51,643 nucleotides of DNA, from NCBI RefSeq assembly GCF_002027545.1, contig NZ_MXAN01000082.1, positions 1 to 51,643 on the forward strand. Reading direction: 5' to 3'. Made by a program: the position numbers and the translations under genes. The stretch is from Moraxella lacunata (GTDB taxonomy: Bacteria > Pseudomonadota > Gammaproteobacteria > Pseudomonadales > Moraxellaceae). Below the pieces are notes generated by a model. It was not told the DNA's origin and made no database searches. It saw only the letters and a program-made list of their open reading frames with translations. Below are positions 7,903 to 16,154 of this stretch, piece by piece. The number at the start of each line of letters is the position of its first letter. Positions within the stretch are counted from its first letter, which is position 1.

Positions 7903-9362
7903 AACAAACGATAGATGACAGCTATGCAAAGCTCATGATAGCCAATGACGGCTTGCATGAGATGACAGGGGGCGACTGGGGCGAGCTTGCCACACTTATC
8001 CAAAATAGCCCACACCCCACGCTTACCCAAATCACGCTCATGAGCCAATACGAGCAAATGCGATACACCCACGCCCCAAGCACCGCCTTGACCCGAGCGT
8101 CCGCCTTGCCAACCTTACCCACGCCAATATTACCCACGCCCTTGCACCGTTTGGCAAGGCAGGTATTGGAGGGTTGTCATGATGACACCATGCAGACGGT
8201 GCGACTGCTTGATTTTATCCATGAGCGTGGCTATGTCGTTCCGCCAACGGTGTGGCTACCGCCAAAAAATATGCTCACCCATTTAGACGAGATGAGTGCC
8301 GAGAGTAAATTGCCCGATGAGTATCTGGCATGGTGTGCGTGGGTAGGGGGCGATGATAGCACTCATGCCCACACAGAGCTGACCGATGAGACGTGGGACG
8401 AGTTTTATCCTGCTCAAAGGCGTGAAATGTTAAGGCAACTGCGTCATAGCGACCCAAACTTCGCCCTTGATTTGATTGCTAAATTCGCCCCCAATGAACC
8501 TGCCGATAAGCGGTTTGATTTGATAGAAGTCTTGGCAGTCAATCTGTCTGACGATGACAAGCCATTTTTGCAAAGCCTACAAAAAGACCGCTCCCAAAGA
8601 GTCAAACAGCTTGCCAGCACCTATCTGGCACGGCTTGGCGAGTTTGATGATAAGGATACGCTTGCCGATGAATTATTTGATGAATTAGAGGTTGGGGCGG
8701 ACGGTATTATTTTTAAAGCGACCAAAAATAACAAACTGCGTGAAAATCGTTTTGAAAAATTACAAAAGGTCAATTTATTTGCCCTTGCCAAAAAATTTGA
8801 GTTATCATTGGGCGAATTTTTATTGGCATGGGATTATGACGGCAATGAAAGAAAAGGCAGTTCTCACAATTACAGCCATGCTTTTTTTGAAAGAATGGCA
8901 AGCATGATAAGCGATGATGAATTGATAAGTATTGCCAATCCTTTATTAAAAATCATTGATAAAAAAGGCGATTATTATGGGTATTATTTTTATTCGCTCA
9001 TTCGCCCCCGTTTGTCATTAGAGACTCGCCAAGAATATATGTATAAAAAATTTGTCAAAGGCGAAGACTTTAATCAATTATTGCTTTTTATGCCAAAATA
9101 TTTATCATTAAATTTTAATGCCTTACAAATCAGTAGCAGTTATAAAAAACTCATGACCGATCTTGAAAATTGGCAACAAAAAAATTCAGGTTATATAGAC
9201 AACTGGCATATTATCCATGAAATTTTTGCCTTAGGTTTATTATTAAATCAAGACACCGCCAAAGAATGTTTGGCTCATTTAGTGCAAATGGGCGTGATAA
9301 AAACCGACCCTGTATTGGCGACATTGCATTTTAATGCGTTATTGGATAATAGGGTGGATTGA
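7881..9362 (+). CDS. DUF5691-like protein
   Basis: This protein of about 493 residues is encoded in the second position of the module, where a DUF5691 protein usually sits. I assign the family mainly from this position and from the general pattern: a helical, repeat-like protein with LPxxYLAWCAWVG and RREMLRQLRHSDPNFAL segments (about residues 145-195), reminiscent of HEAT-type armadillo packing. The start at 7881 (ATG GGG GCT) overlaps the SWIM gene by 22 bases; the frame is open back to 7812 but that would extend the overlap. From about base 8650 the DNA turns strongly AT-rich to the stop, unlike the first half. No catalytic motif is visible. Function unknown. Confidence 0.72.
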   Translation: MGAFDVLKQTIDDSYAKLMIANDGLHEMTGGDWGELATLIQNSPHPTLTQITLMSQYEQMRYTHAPSTALTRASALPTLPTPILPTPLHRLARQVLEGCHDDTMQTVRLLDFIHERGYVVPPTVWLPPKNMLTHLDEMSAESKLPDEYLAWCAWVGGDDSTHAHTELTDETWDEFYPAQRREMLRQLRHSDPNFALDLIAKFAPNEPADKRFDLIEVLAVNLSDDDKPFLQSLQKDRSQRVKQLASTYLARLGEFDDKDTLADELFDELEVGADGIIFKATKNNKLRENRFEKLQKVNLFALAKKFELSLGEFLLAWDYDGNERKGSSHNYSHAFFERMASMISDDELISIANPLLKIIDKKGDYYGYYFYSLIRPRLSLETRQEYMYKKFVKGEDFNQLLLFMPKYLSLNFNALQISSSYKKLMTDLENWQQKNSGYIDNWHIIHEIFALGLLLNQDTAKECLAHLVQMGVIKTDPVLATLHFNALLDNRVD

Positions 9363-9376
9363 TTTTGTTAAAAATA

Positions 9377-9498
9377 AACTTCCTGCAAAACCAGTTTTCC
9401 GTTCGCCCTGAGCTTGTCGAAGGGTGAAAAAAACCTTTTCATGGTTCGACAAGCTCACCACGAACGGTTTTCTTTAATTCAAGGTTTTGCAGGAAGTT
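9377..9498. repeat. Long cruciform-forming repeat (REP-like)
   Basis: A perfect 15-bp pair, AACTTCCTGCAAAAC (9377-9391) and GTTTTGCAGGAAGTT (9484-9498), encloses further paired segments GTTTTCCGTTCG/CGAACGGTTTTC and GAGCTTGTCGAA/TTCGACAAGCTC. It sits 15 bases after the DUF5691-like stop, so it may act as a terminator or mRNA-stabilising structure between it and the ATPase gene. The inner motifs recur at 6021-6133. Confidence 0.75.
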
Positions 9499-9551
9499 CA
9501 TTTACCCCAACAACCAATTTTATTTTCAAATTTATTTAAAAGGAAAAACCC

Positions 9552-10631
9552 ATGACCGACATTTTACGCCAACCTGCCGAAGTGATTTATGCTCACGAAT
9601 TATCCGCCCTAAAAGCGGACGACACCGCCCAAAAACCGACAGGCTGGCACTTGTCGCCCCAAGCGGTGGTCAAATATCTCATGGGTGGCACGACATCAGA
9701 CGGCACAACTATCAGCGAAAAATATGTGGGCAATCGCAAGCTCATTGAGACGGCGGTGGCGACCTTAGCGACCGATAGGGCGTTGCTACTACTTGGCGTA
9801 CCAGGGACAGCAAAATCGTGGGTGTCCGAGCATTTGTCAGCAGGTATCTGTGGCGACAGCACCCGAGTGATTCAATGTACCGCAGGCACGGACGAAAACC
9901 AAATCCGCTATGGCTGGAATTACGCCCAACTGCTCGCCAAAGGTCCAAGTCGTGATGCCCTTGTCCCCACGCCCCTGTTCCGTGCCATGCAAGACGGCAC
10001 ATTATGCCGATTAGAAGAGCTGACTCGCATGGGTTCGGACGTACAGGACACGCTCATCACGGTGTTATCCGAAAAAATGCTACCGATTAGCGAGCTTGAT
10101 GATGCGGTCTATGCCAAGCGTGGCTTTAATGTCATCGCTACCGCCAACAACCGTGATAAGGGGGTCAATGAGTTATCGAGTGCCTTAAAACGCCGTTTTA
10201 ATGTCGTGGTGTTGCCCTTGCCTGACGACATGAACGAAGAGATAGCCATTGTCGCCAAACGTGTGGCAGAAATGGGGACAAGCCTAGAATTGCCCGTGCC
10301 AAAAAACACGAGCGATGAGATTGCCAAAGTCATCACCATGTTCCGTGAACTTCGTGGGGGCGAGACCCTAGACGGCAAGATTGCCCTAAAAACGCCCACA
10401 GGCAACCTATCCACTGCCGAAGCCATATCGGTCATGGTGAGCAGTTTGTCGCAGTCGCATTGGTTTGAAAATGGCACGTTGTCGGCGGACATCGTGAGCC
10501 AAAATATGCTGGGGGCGATTATCAAAGACCCTGTACAAGATAAAGCGGTATTGGAAGAATATTTAGAAACGGTATTAAAAAAGCGTAAAGATTATGCTGA
10601 ATTTTATCGGATTTTTAATGAGTTGTTGTAA
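9552..10631 (+). CDS. MoxR-type AAA+ ATPase
   Basis: This 359-residue ATPase is of the MoxR branch of AAA+ proteins, which work as chaperones together with VWA-domain partners. Walker A is GVPGTAKS (residues 82-89). The Walker B region reads CRLEELTRMG, with E-E where most AAA+ proteins have D-E. Sensor 1 is ATANNRD, and an arginine-finger region follows at SSALKRRFNVV. A ribosome site AAAAGGAAAAACCC precedes the ATG. The VWA protein three genes on is its likely partner. Substrate and function are unknown; neighbours suggest a dedicated module and not a methanol dehydrogenase maturation role. The last 80 bases become AT-rich. Confidence 0.88.
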   Translation: MTDILRQPAEVIYAHELSALKADDTAQKPTGWHLSPQAVVKYLMGGTTSDGTTISEKYVGNRKLIETAVATLATDRALLLLGVPGTAKSWVSEHLSAGICGDSTRVIQCTAGTDENQIRYGWNYAQLLAKGPSRDALVPTPLFRAMQDGTLCRLEELTRMGSDVQDTLITVLSEKMLPISELDDAVYAKRGFNVIATANNRDKGVNELSSALKRRFNVVVLPLPDDMNEEIAIVAKRVAEMGTSLELPVPKNTSDEIAKVITMFRELRGGETLDGKIALKTPTGNLSTAEAISVMVSSLSQSHWFENGTLSADIVSQNMLGAIIKDPVQDKAVLEEYLETVLKKRKDYAEFYRIFNELL

Positions 10632-10672
10632 TGTAAAGGGTTGGGTTTTTAAAATTATTTTAAAAGTGGTAA

Positions 10673-10689
10673 GGTGCGTATAACGCACC
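10673..10689 (+). terminator. Hairpin after the ATPase gene
   Basis: GGTGCGT (10673-10679) and ACGCACC (10683-10689) enclose a 3-base loop, followed within 10 bases by a T run. It may be a weak terminator or attenuator within the module. The same GGTGCGT...ACGCACC palindrome recurs near 20090-20130. Confidence 0.4.
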
Positions 10690-10737
10690 AATAAGATTTT
10701 TTATTGGTATTGCCAATCAACCGCCTTTGGGTAGATT

Positions 10738-10807
10738 TGTAGGGGCAAATTGCAATTTGCCCTGTGATAAAGTGTTGATTTTTGGGCAAATGTAATTTTC
10801 CCCTACA
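10738..10807. repeat. 70-bp dispersed repeat bounded by TGTAGGGG/CCCCTACA
   Basis: Ends TGTAGGGG (10738-10745) and CCCCTACA (10800-10807) are inverted. The interior matches the 4266-4333 element read on the opposite strand. It lies in the 231-base gap before the DUF5682 gene. Confidence 0.65.
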
Positions 10808-10862
10808 ATATTTAATTCTGGGTTTTGCAGAGCGTTTATTAAAATCATCTTAAAAGGATAAT

Positions 10863-13346
10863 ATGAAAAACATTCATTATTTTGGCATTAGACATCATGG
10901 CGTGGGTAGCACCAAACGCCTATTGTCCGCCCTTGACCGCCTACAACCCAAAAAGGTGCTGATAGAAGGGGCGAGCGATTGTACCGAGCTTTTGCCTTTA
11001 TTGGCTCATGCCCAAATGCGTCCGCCTGTGGCATTGCTTGCTTATGCCAATGAATTTCTCGAATGCCATATCTATTATCCTTTTGCCAATTTTTCGCCCG
11101 AATATCAAGCGGTATTGTGGGCGATAAATCATGGGGCGGAAGTTGCGTTTATTGATTTGCCTGTCTCAGTAACATTGGCAGGGCAAATTGAACAAATGCA
11201 AAATTTAAAAGAAGAAATGGAGCAAGAATTAAATGATGAATTAGATAATAAAGATGATTTAAAAGATGAATTAAAAGAAAAAATAGAAAATGATTTAGAA
11301 AATAACTCAAAAAGCGATTTAGAAAATAATTTAGAAAATAACTCAAAAAGCGATTTAGAAAATAATTTAGAAAATGAATTGGATAATGAATTAAACGACA
11401 ACCAACAAGAGCTTATCCAATTACGCCTTGACCCCATTGGCATGATTGGGCGTTTGGCAGGCTATGATGACGGCGAGAGCTTTTGGAATGACGTGGTGGA
11501 GCAGTCGGCAGTTGATGACGTGGCGGTGTTTGGGGCGGTGCATGAGATGATGAGAGCCTTACGCCAAAAGGTGCTAGATGAGAAGGTTGCCGACCATGAC
11601 AGCGACACGGACGGGGACGACTACCGAGAAGCCTTTATGCGTCAAGAGATTAGACGGCACGCCAAAGACACGGACGAGTGCGTGGCGGTGGTGTGTGGAG
11701 CATGGCACGTTCCTGCGTTGTCGCCTGATTTTGCCCTGACCCAAGACGGCAAAGTGATGACTTATACCGCCAAATCAGATACGGCATTGTTAAAAAACTT
11801 ACCCAAAAAATTACCCACGTCCAAATTCAAAACCACATGGATACCCTACACCAGCCCACGCCTAGCCAAAGTGGGGCAGGGCTATGGCTATGGGGCAGGG
11901 GTGGACGCTCCCATGTGGTATCAGCATTTGTGGGAAAATAGTACAAATGTACACGAAAACTGGCTCACCAAAATCGCAACCGCCCTACGCAAAAGGGGTC
12001 ATGTCATCTCAACTGCGTCCGTGATAGAAGCGACCTGCCTTGCCCAGAGTCTGACGCTGGTGCGGGGACGGCGTGCGGTGGGGTTTGAGGAGCTGTGCGA
12101 GGCGGTGGTGGCGTGCTTGTGTTTTGGCGAGCGGGTGCTGTGGCAGACGATAGCCGATGAGATATTGCTTGGCAAGGACGTGGGCGGTATTCCTGATGAT
12201 TTGCCCCTTGCACCGCTTTTAGAAGACTTAGAACGCCTAAAAAAACAAACCAAACTAAAAGCCGAAGCGACCCCCAAAGAGGTGGATTTTGACCTAAGGA
12301 GTGAGATTGGACTCAAAAAATCACACCTAATGCACCGCCTTGCCATTTTGGGCGTGCCGTGGGGCGAGCCACGCCATACAGGGAGCAGTCGGGGGACGTT
12401 CCGTGAGCGGTGGGAGATTTGTTGGCAGGCAGAATTTGCCGTGTCGCTTATTGAAAATCTGGTCTATGGCAACACCATTTTTGAGGCGAGCAGTAACCGC
12501 CTAAGCGAAAAAATCGCCCAAACGGACGAGCTTGGTGAGCTTGCCAAACACGTCCAAACCGCCCTAGAAGCAGGGCTTGACAAATCCGCCATGACAGGCG
12601 TACAACGGCTGTCCGAGCAAGCCACGCATACCGATAATGTGCTGACTTTGCTTGGCAGTTTGTCGCCACTTATCCATTTAGAACGCTATGGTACGGCTCG
12701 TAAGGTTGCCCTTGATAAGGTGGGCGAGCTGGTCTATGAGCTGACCGTCAAGGCAAGCGTGGGACTGCCTTTTGCCATAAAAAATATCAACGATGACGAA
12801 GCGGACGATTATCACAGACATATCGTGGACGTGCATGGGGCGTTAAAACTTAGCCAAAACGATGAGCTTATGGACGTGTGGTGGCAAGCATTGGGCGAGA
12901 TAAGTGGCGAGCTACTGGCTCGTGGCGGACAAAGTGGTCATTGGCGGATTGTGGGACTAGCAAGTCGCCTTTTGTACCAAAGCGAACGCTTGACGGCGGA
13001 CGAGCTGACCACGACCTTACAAAAAACGCTGTCGCCCACAGTGGGGGCAAGCCAATCGGCACGCTTTTTTGAGGGCTTTTTTAGTGGGGCGACTGACCAG
13101 CTTTTGTATGACAAACCGCTTTTGACGACCCTAGAAACATGGCTATTGGCTCTTGATGAGACCGATTTTACCGAGTATTTGCCCCTGTTTCGCCGTGTGT
13201 TTGGTCATCTAGATAGCCATGAGAGAAAACGGCTGTTGGAGATGATTTTTGGGCGTGGTGGGGCAGATGACGTGTTTGTTCATCATGAGGATTTGGCAGA
13301 ATTTTGGCAAATCCACGTTCGGCAGTTGGTAGGGCTGTTGGGGTAG
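10863..13346 (+). CDS. DUF5682 family protein
   Basis: This large protein (827 residues) is recognised as DUF5682 by its opening IRHHGVGSTKRLLSALDRL...KKVLIEGASD and by VAVVCGAWHVPAL (about residues 276-288), both hallmark segments. The HH and the GAWH segment suggest a metal- or ligand-binding N-terminal domain of the TraB/Tiki or ChaN kind, but that is inference. Residues about 115-185 form a highly acidic low-complexity insert (D/E/N/L/K) with two perfect 12-residue repeats, unusual for the family core. The C-terminal 400 residues are helical. An AAAAGGATAAT ribosome site precedes the ATG. Members of this family are typically encoded beside MoxR and VWA genes. Function unknown. Confidence 0.85.
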   Translation: MKNIHYFGIRHHGVGSTKRLLSALDRLQPKKVLIEGASDCTELLPLLAHAQMRPPVALLAYANEFLECHIYYPFANFSPEYQAVLWAINHGAEVAFIDLPVSVTLAGQIEQMQNLKEEMEQELNDELDNKDDLKDELKEKIENDLENNSKSDLENNLENNSKSDLENNLENELDNELNDNQQELIQLRLDPIGMIGRLAGYDDGESFWNDVVEQSAVDDVAVFGAVHEMMRALRQKVLDEKVADHDSDTDGDDYREAFMRQEIRRHAKDTDECVAVVCGAWHVPALSPDFALTQDGKVMTYTAKSDTALLKNLPKKLPTSKFKTTWIPYTSPRLAKVGQGYGYGAGVDAPMWYQHLWENSTNVHENWLTKIATALRKRGHVISTASVIEATCLAQSLTLVRGRRAVGFEELCEAVVACLCFGERVLWQTIADEILLGKDVGGIPDDLPLAPLLEDLERLKKQTKLKAEATPKEVDFDLRSEIGLKKSHLMHRLAILGVPWGEPRHTGSSRGTFRERWEICWQAEFAVSLIENLVYGNTIFEASSNRLSEKIAQTDELGELAKHVQTALEAGLDKSAMTGVQRLSEQATHTDNVLTLLGSLSPLIHLERYGTARKVALDKVGELVYELTVKASVGLPFAIKNINDDEADDYHRHIVDVHGALKLSQNDELMDVWWQALGEISGELLARGGQSGHWRIVGLASRLLYQSERLTADELTTTLQKTLSPTVGASQSARFFEGFFSGATDQLLYDKPLLTTLETWLLALDETDFTEYLPLFRRVFGHLDSHERKRLLEMIFGRGGADDVFVHHEDLAEFWQIHVRQLVGLLG
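11301..11372 (+). repeat. Two perfect 36-bp tandem repeats inside the DUF5682 gene
   Basis: Bases 11301-11336 and 11337-11372 are identical and encode NNSKSDLENNLE twice. Partial copies of GATTTAGAAAAT flank them. Copy number changes would keep frame (36 = 12 codons), so the acidic linker may vary in length among strains. Confidence 0.85.
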
Positions 13347-13540
13347 GTGGTGTTTGCTGAATATGCTCGTTGTTAGTCTTACCAACGGGCGTGTGCAACA
13401 CGCCCCTACAAAAGCCTTATTAAAAAATATAGAATTGGTGCGGATTGGGGTTAATTTGCTATGCAACGGTAAAATATAACGTCCACAATCAAAACAAATA
13501 CGCCCCAACGACCCCAGTTATTTTAAATCAAGGAAACCCC

Positions 13541-14710
13541 ATGAACACCCCAGAACAAGAAAAATCCCGCCGTTGGCATTTGGTATTGGGTGGCGATGAT
13601 GCCAGCCTATCCGATAGGGACAAACGCTTATCGCAAGCCCTAACCGCCCTATATGGTGGGGGAGATGACGATAAAAAAGCAGGGCTTGGGCGGTCTGCCC
13701 CCAAAGTGGCAAAATGGCTTGGCGACATACGAGAGTTTTTCCCAAGTTCGGTGGTGCAGGTGGTGCAAAAGGACGCTTTTGAACGGCTTGGGTTAAAACA
13801 AATGCTGTTGGAGCCTGAATTTTTGTCGGCAATGGAAGCGGACGTACATTTGGTGGCGGACTTGGTGAGCCTGCGTAGTGCCATGCCTGACAAAACCCTA
13901 GACACGGCACGCCAAGTCATCAAAAAAGTGGTGGACGAGCTGTTAAAAAAGCTAGAAAACAAAACCACAGAAGCCATTCGTGGGGCGGTCAATAAATCCA
14001 AACGCACCTACCGCCCACGCTTTAACGACATTGATTGGGGGCGGACGATACAAGCCAATTTACGCCATTATCAGCCAAATTATCACACCATTGTGCCTGA
14101 GACGCTCATCGGCTTTATGCGTCAAAATCGCAAATTGGCTGACCTTGATGAAGTGGTTTTGTGCGTTGACCAGTCGGGTTCTATGGCAAGCTCGGTGGTG
14201 TATAGTGCGATTTTTGCAGGGGTCATGGCAAGCATTCCTGCGGTCAAGACTCGGCTGGTGTGCTTTGATACGGTGGTGCTGGATTTGACGGACGACCTTG
14301 CCGACCCTGTGCAGGTGCTGTTTGGCGTACAGCTTGGCGGTGGCACGGACATTAACCAAGCGGTGGCGTACTGTGCCGACAAGATAGAACGCCCCGCCCA
14401 AACGCATCTTATTCTTATCACCGACCTATACGAAGGGGGCAACGAAAAAGAACTCATCAGTCGCATTGCCAACCTAAAACGCCAAGGCGTAAACGTGATT
14501 ACCTTGCTTGCCCTGTCCGATGACGGGCGACCGTCTTATGATGAGAATTTGGCGAAAGTGTTTGCAGGGCTTGACTGTCCTGTGTTTGCCTGTACGCCTG
14601 ATGAATTTCCTGACATGATGGCAGTCGCCCTAAAACGCCAAGACGTGCTGGCGTGGGCGTCCGATAGGGGGATTAAGACGGTGCGGGCACAGTGTGAGAT
14701 GGGGGTGTAA
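13541..14710 (+). CDS. VWA domain protein (CoxE-like), partner of the MoxR ATPase
   Basis: This 389-residue protein closes the module. The von Willebrand A domain occupies about residues 204-370. Its metal-ion-dependent adhesion site is intact: D210-x-S212-x-S214 in CVDQSGSM, a threonine in GGGTDIN and an aspartate in ILITDLYEGG. The N-terminal 200 residues are helical and charged, as in CoxE/MoxR-associated VWA proteins. The start at 13541 follows AAGGAAACCCC; the frame is open from 13445 but the upstream part crosses repeat-derived DNA. MoxR ATPases and VWA proteins are established functional couples, so this is probably the ATPase partner. The substrate is not known. Confidence 0.87.
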   Translation: MNTPEQEKSRRWHLVLGGDDASLSDRDKRLSQALTALYGGGDDDKKAGLGRSAPKVAKWLGDIREFFPSSVVQVVQKDAFERLGLKQMLLEPEFLSAMEADVHLVADLVSLRSAMPDKTLDTARQVIKKVVDELLKKLENKTTEAIRGAVNKSKRTYRPRFNDIDWGRTIQANLRHYQPNYHTIVPETLIGFMRQNRKLADLDEVVLCVDQSGSMASSVVYSAIFAGVMASIPAVKTRLVCFDTVVLDLTDDLADPVQVLFGVQLGGGTDINQAVAYCADKIERPAQTHLILITDLYEGGNEKELISRIANLKRQGVNVITLLALSDDGRPSYDENLAKVFAGLDCPVFACTPDEFPDMMAVALKRQDVLAWASDRGIKTVRAQCEMGV

Positions 14711-14803
14711 AGGTGGGTTGCCAAATTAATTTGTTTTGTTGGTCATGAATTGGATTTTTGCCATAGGATTGTAGGGGCGTGCTGAGCACGCCTATAAAAT
14801 TAG

Positions 14804-14918
14804 TATAATCATTTAACTTCAAAATACACCCATTGGCAGTAAGGTGCGTGGTACGCCACCCTACAAAAACCTTATTAAAAAATGTGGCATTGGTGTGAAT
14901 TGGAGTTAATTTACTATA
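14804..14918. mobile_element. MITE-like element with long inverted ends, copy A (115 bp)
   Basis: The left end (TATAATCATTTAACTTCAAA...CACCCAT) and the reverse complement of the right end (TATAGTAAATTAACTCCAAT...CACCAAT) match over about 30 bases. The centre holds GGTGCGTGGTACGCCACC. A second copy lies at 20047-20204, and a right half alone is seen around 13428-13474. It occupies most of the 307-base gap between the VWA gene and secF; the rest holds a TGTAGGGGCGTGCTGAGCACGCC palindrome near 14770. Confidence 0.65.
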
Positions 14919-14976
14919 AAAAAGCATGGTGTATACCACACCAATTTACCCAATTCATTTATATTTTTCCAAAACC

Positions 14977-15007
14977 AAAACCGCCCAAAGTTATTTGAGC
15001 GGTTTTT
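14977..15007. terminator. Bidirectional terminator between VWA gene and secF
   Basis: AAAACCGCCCAAA (14977-14989) pairs with TTTGAGCGGTTTT (14994-15006), one mismatch and a 4-base loop, with T-rich DNA on both sides. It serves secF, which ends 11 bases away on the minus strand, and could stop read-through from the plus strand. Confidence 0.75.
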
Positions 15008-15017
15008 AAATTTGCAA

Positions 15018-16145
15018 TCAATCTTGGGCATTTTGGAGTTTGGGGTCAGCAAAGACCACCACTTCTTCTTCAAATTCAGGTTTGACACGCACCACAAAAT
15101 CTTCACGAGACAAGCCCATACGCAAAGGAATGGAGCTGGCAACATAGACCGATGAATACGTCCCTGCAATGGTGCCGATAAACTGAGCCAGAGCAAACCA
15201 AAATAGCCCATCACCACCCAAAAACAGCAAGGCAAGCACGACCACAAAGACCGTACCAGACGTCATGCAAGTACGGCGTAAAGTCTCAGTCAAAGATAGG
15301 TCAATGACTTGACGGGGTAGCAGTCCACGCACACGGCGGAAGTTCTCACGGATACGGTCATAGACCACGATGGTGTCGTTCACCGAATAACCAATCAATG
15401 CCAGCACAGAAGCCAGTACGGTCAAGTCAAACGGCCAACCAAAGATGGCAAACAGTCCACACACTACAATCACGTCATGGAACAGGGCGAGCGTTGCCCC
15501 CACTGCCAATTTGAATTGAAAGCGAATGGAGATGTACACCATCATTAGGATGAGTGCCAACCCTAACGCCATGAGCGACTGTGTATAGACTTCTTTGCCC
15601 ACTTGACTGCCGATGATATTGACATTATCCACTTTGGCAGGGTTGGCAGGGAGATTTAGAGCGTCACTTAGGGCATCGCTTAGACCTTCGGGGTCTTTGT
15701 TTTCTTGGGGTGGCAGACGAATGAGTAGCTCTTGACGGGTGCCAAGATACTGCACGACCGCATCATTAAAGCCTTTGTCAGCTAGGGCAGAAGCAACCTG
15801 TGCTTGCTCCACAGGCTGACTGTATGCCACATCGGCAGAGATACCGCCTGTGAAGTCTAGCCCGAGATTTAACCCCTTGGTGGTGATGGCAACCAGACTG
15901 GCAATCACCAAGATGGCGGAGAGAACCACCATGGGGATTTCTAATTTCATAAACGGGATAATGCGTTTATTGCCCAGTAGTTTGACCCCACCTTCTTTTT
16001 CGGCAAACTCATCGGTTTGGGCGATGATGGCTTGATTGTCAAGACTGGCATTGGCGGCGGCGTTACTGCCTTTGCCATCACGGCGTGGGGCACGACGACG
16101 GCGAGTCTCACCAGTGGTGTTAAGATTGTCGTTATTGTCTGTCAT
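15018..16145 (-). CDS. secF: Protein translocase subunit SecF
   Basis: This 375-residue inner-membrane protein acts with SecD and YajC to use the proton gradient in late stages of Sec protein export. The first 70 residues are a cytoplasmic, arginine-rich extension (RRRRAPRRDGKGSNAAAN), longer than in E. coli SecF (323 residues). Six membrane segments follow, with the large periplasmic loop after the first. Conserved blocks include GLDFTGGISADV, VGKEVY, FDLTVLASVLALIGYSVNDTIVVYDRIRENFR and TLRRTCMTSGTV. The secD stop lies 9 bases upstream, same strand. The operon order yajC-secD-secF is standard. Confidence 0.95.
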   Translation of the reverse strand: MTDNNDNLNTTGETRRRRAPRRDGKGSNAAANASLDNQAIIAQTDEFAEKEGGVKLLGNKRIIPFMKLEIPMVVLSAILVIASLVAITTKGLNLGLDFTGGISADVAYSQPVEQAQVASALADKGFNDAVVQYLGTRQELLIRLPPQENKDPEGLSDALSDALNLPANPAKVDNVNIIGSQVGKEVYTQSLMALGLALILMMVYISIRFQFKLAVGATLALFHDVIVVCGLFAIFGWPFDLTVLASVLALIGYSVNDTIVVYDRIRENFRRVRGLLPRQVIDLSLTETLRRTCMTSGTVFVVVLALLFLGGDGLFWFALAQFIGTIAGTYSSVYVASSIPLRMGLSREDFVVRVKPEFEEEVVVFADPKLQNAQD

Positions 16146-16154
16146 CTTCTACTC

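Noticed and set aside
11301..11372. Tandem repeats as a CRISPR array
   Set aside because: The units are directly adjacent, without spacers, and lie in frame inside a coding gene.
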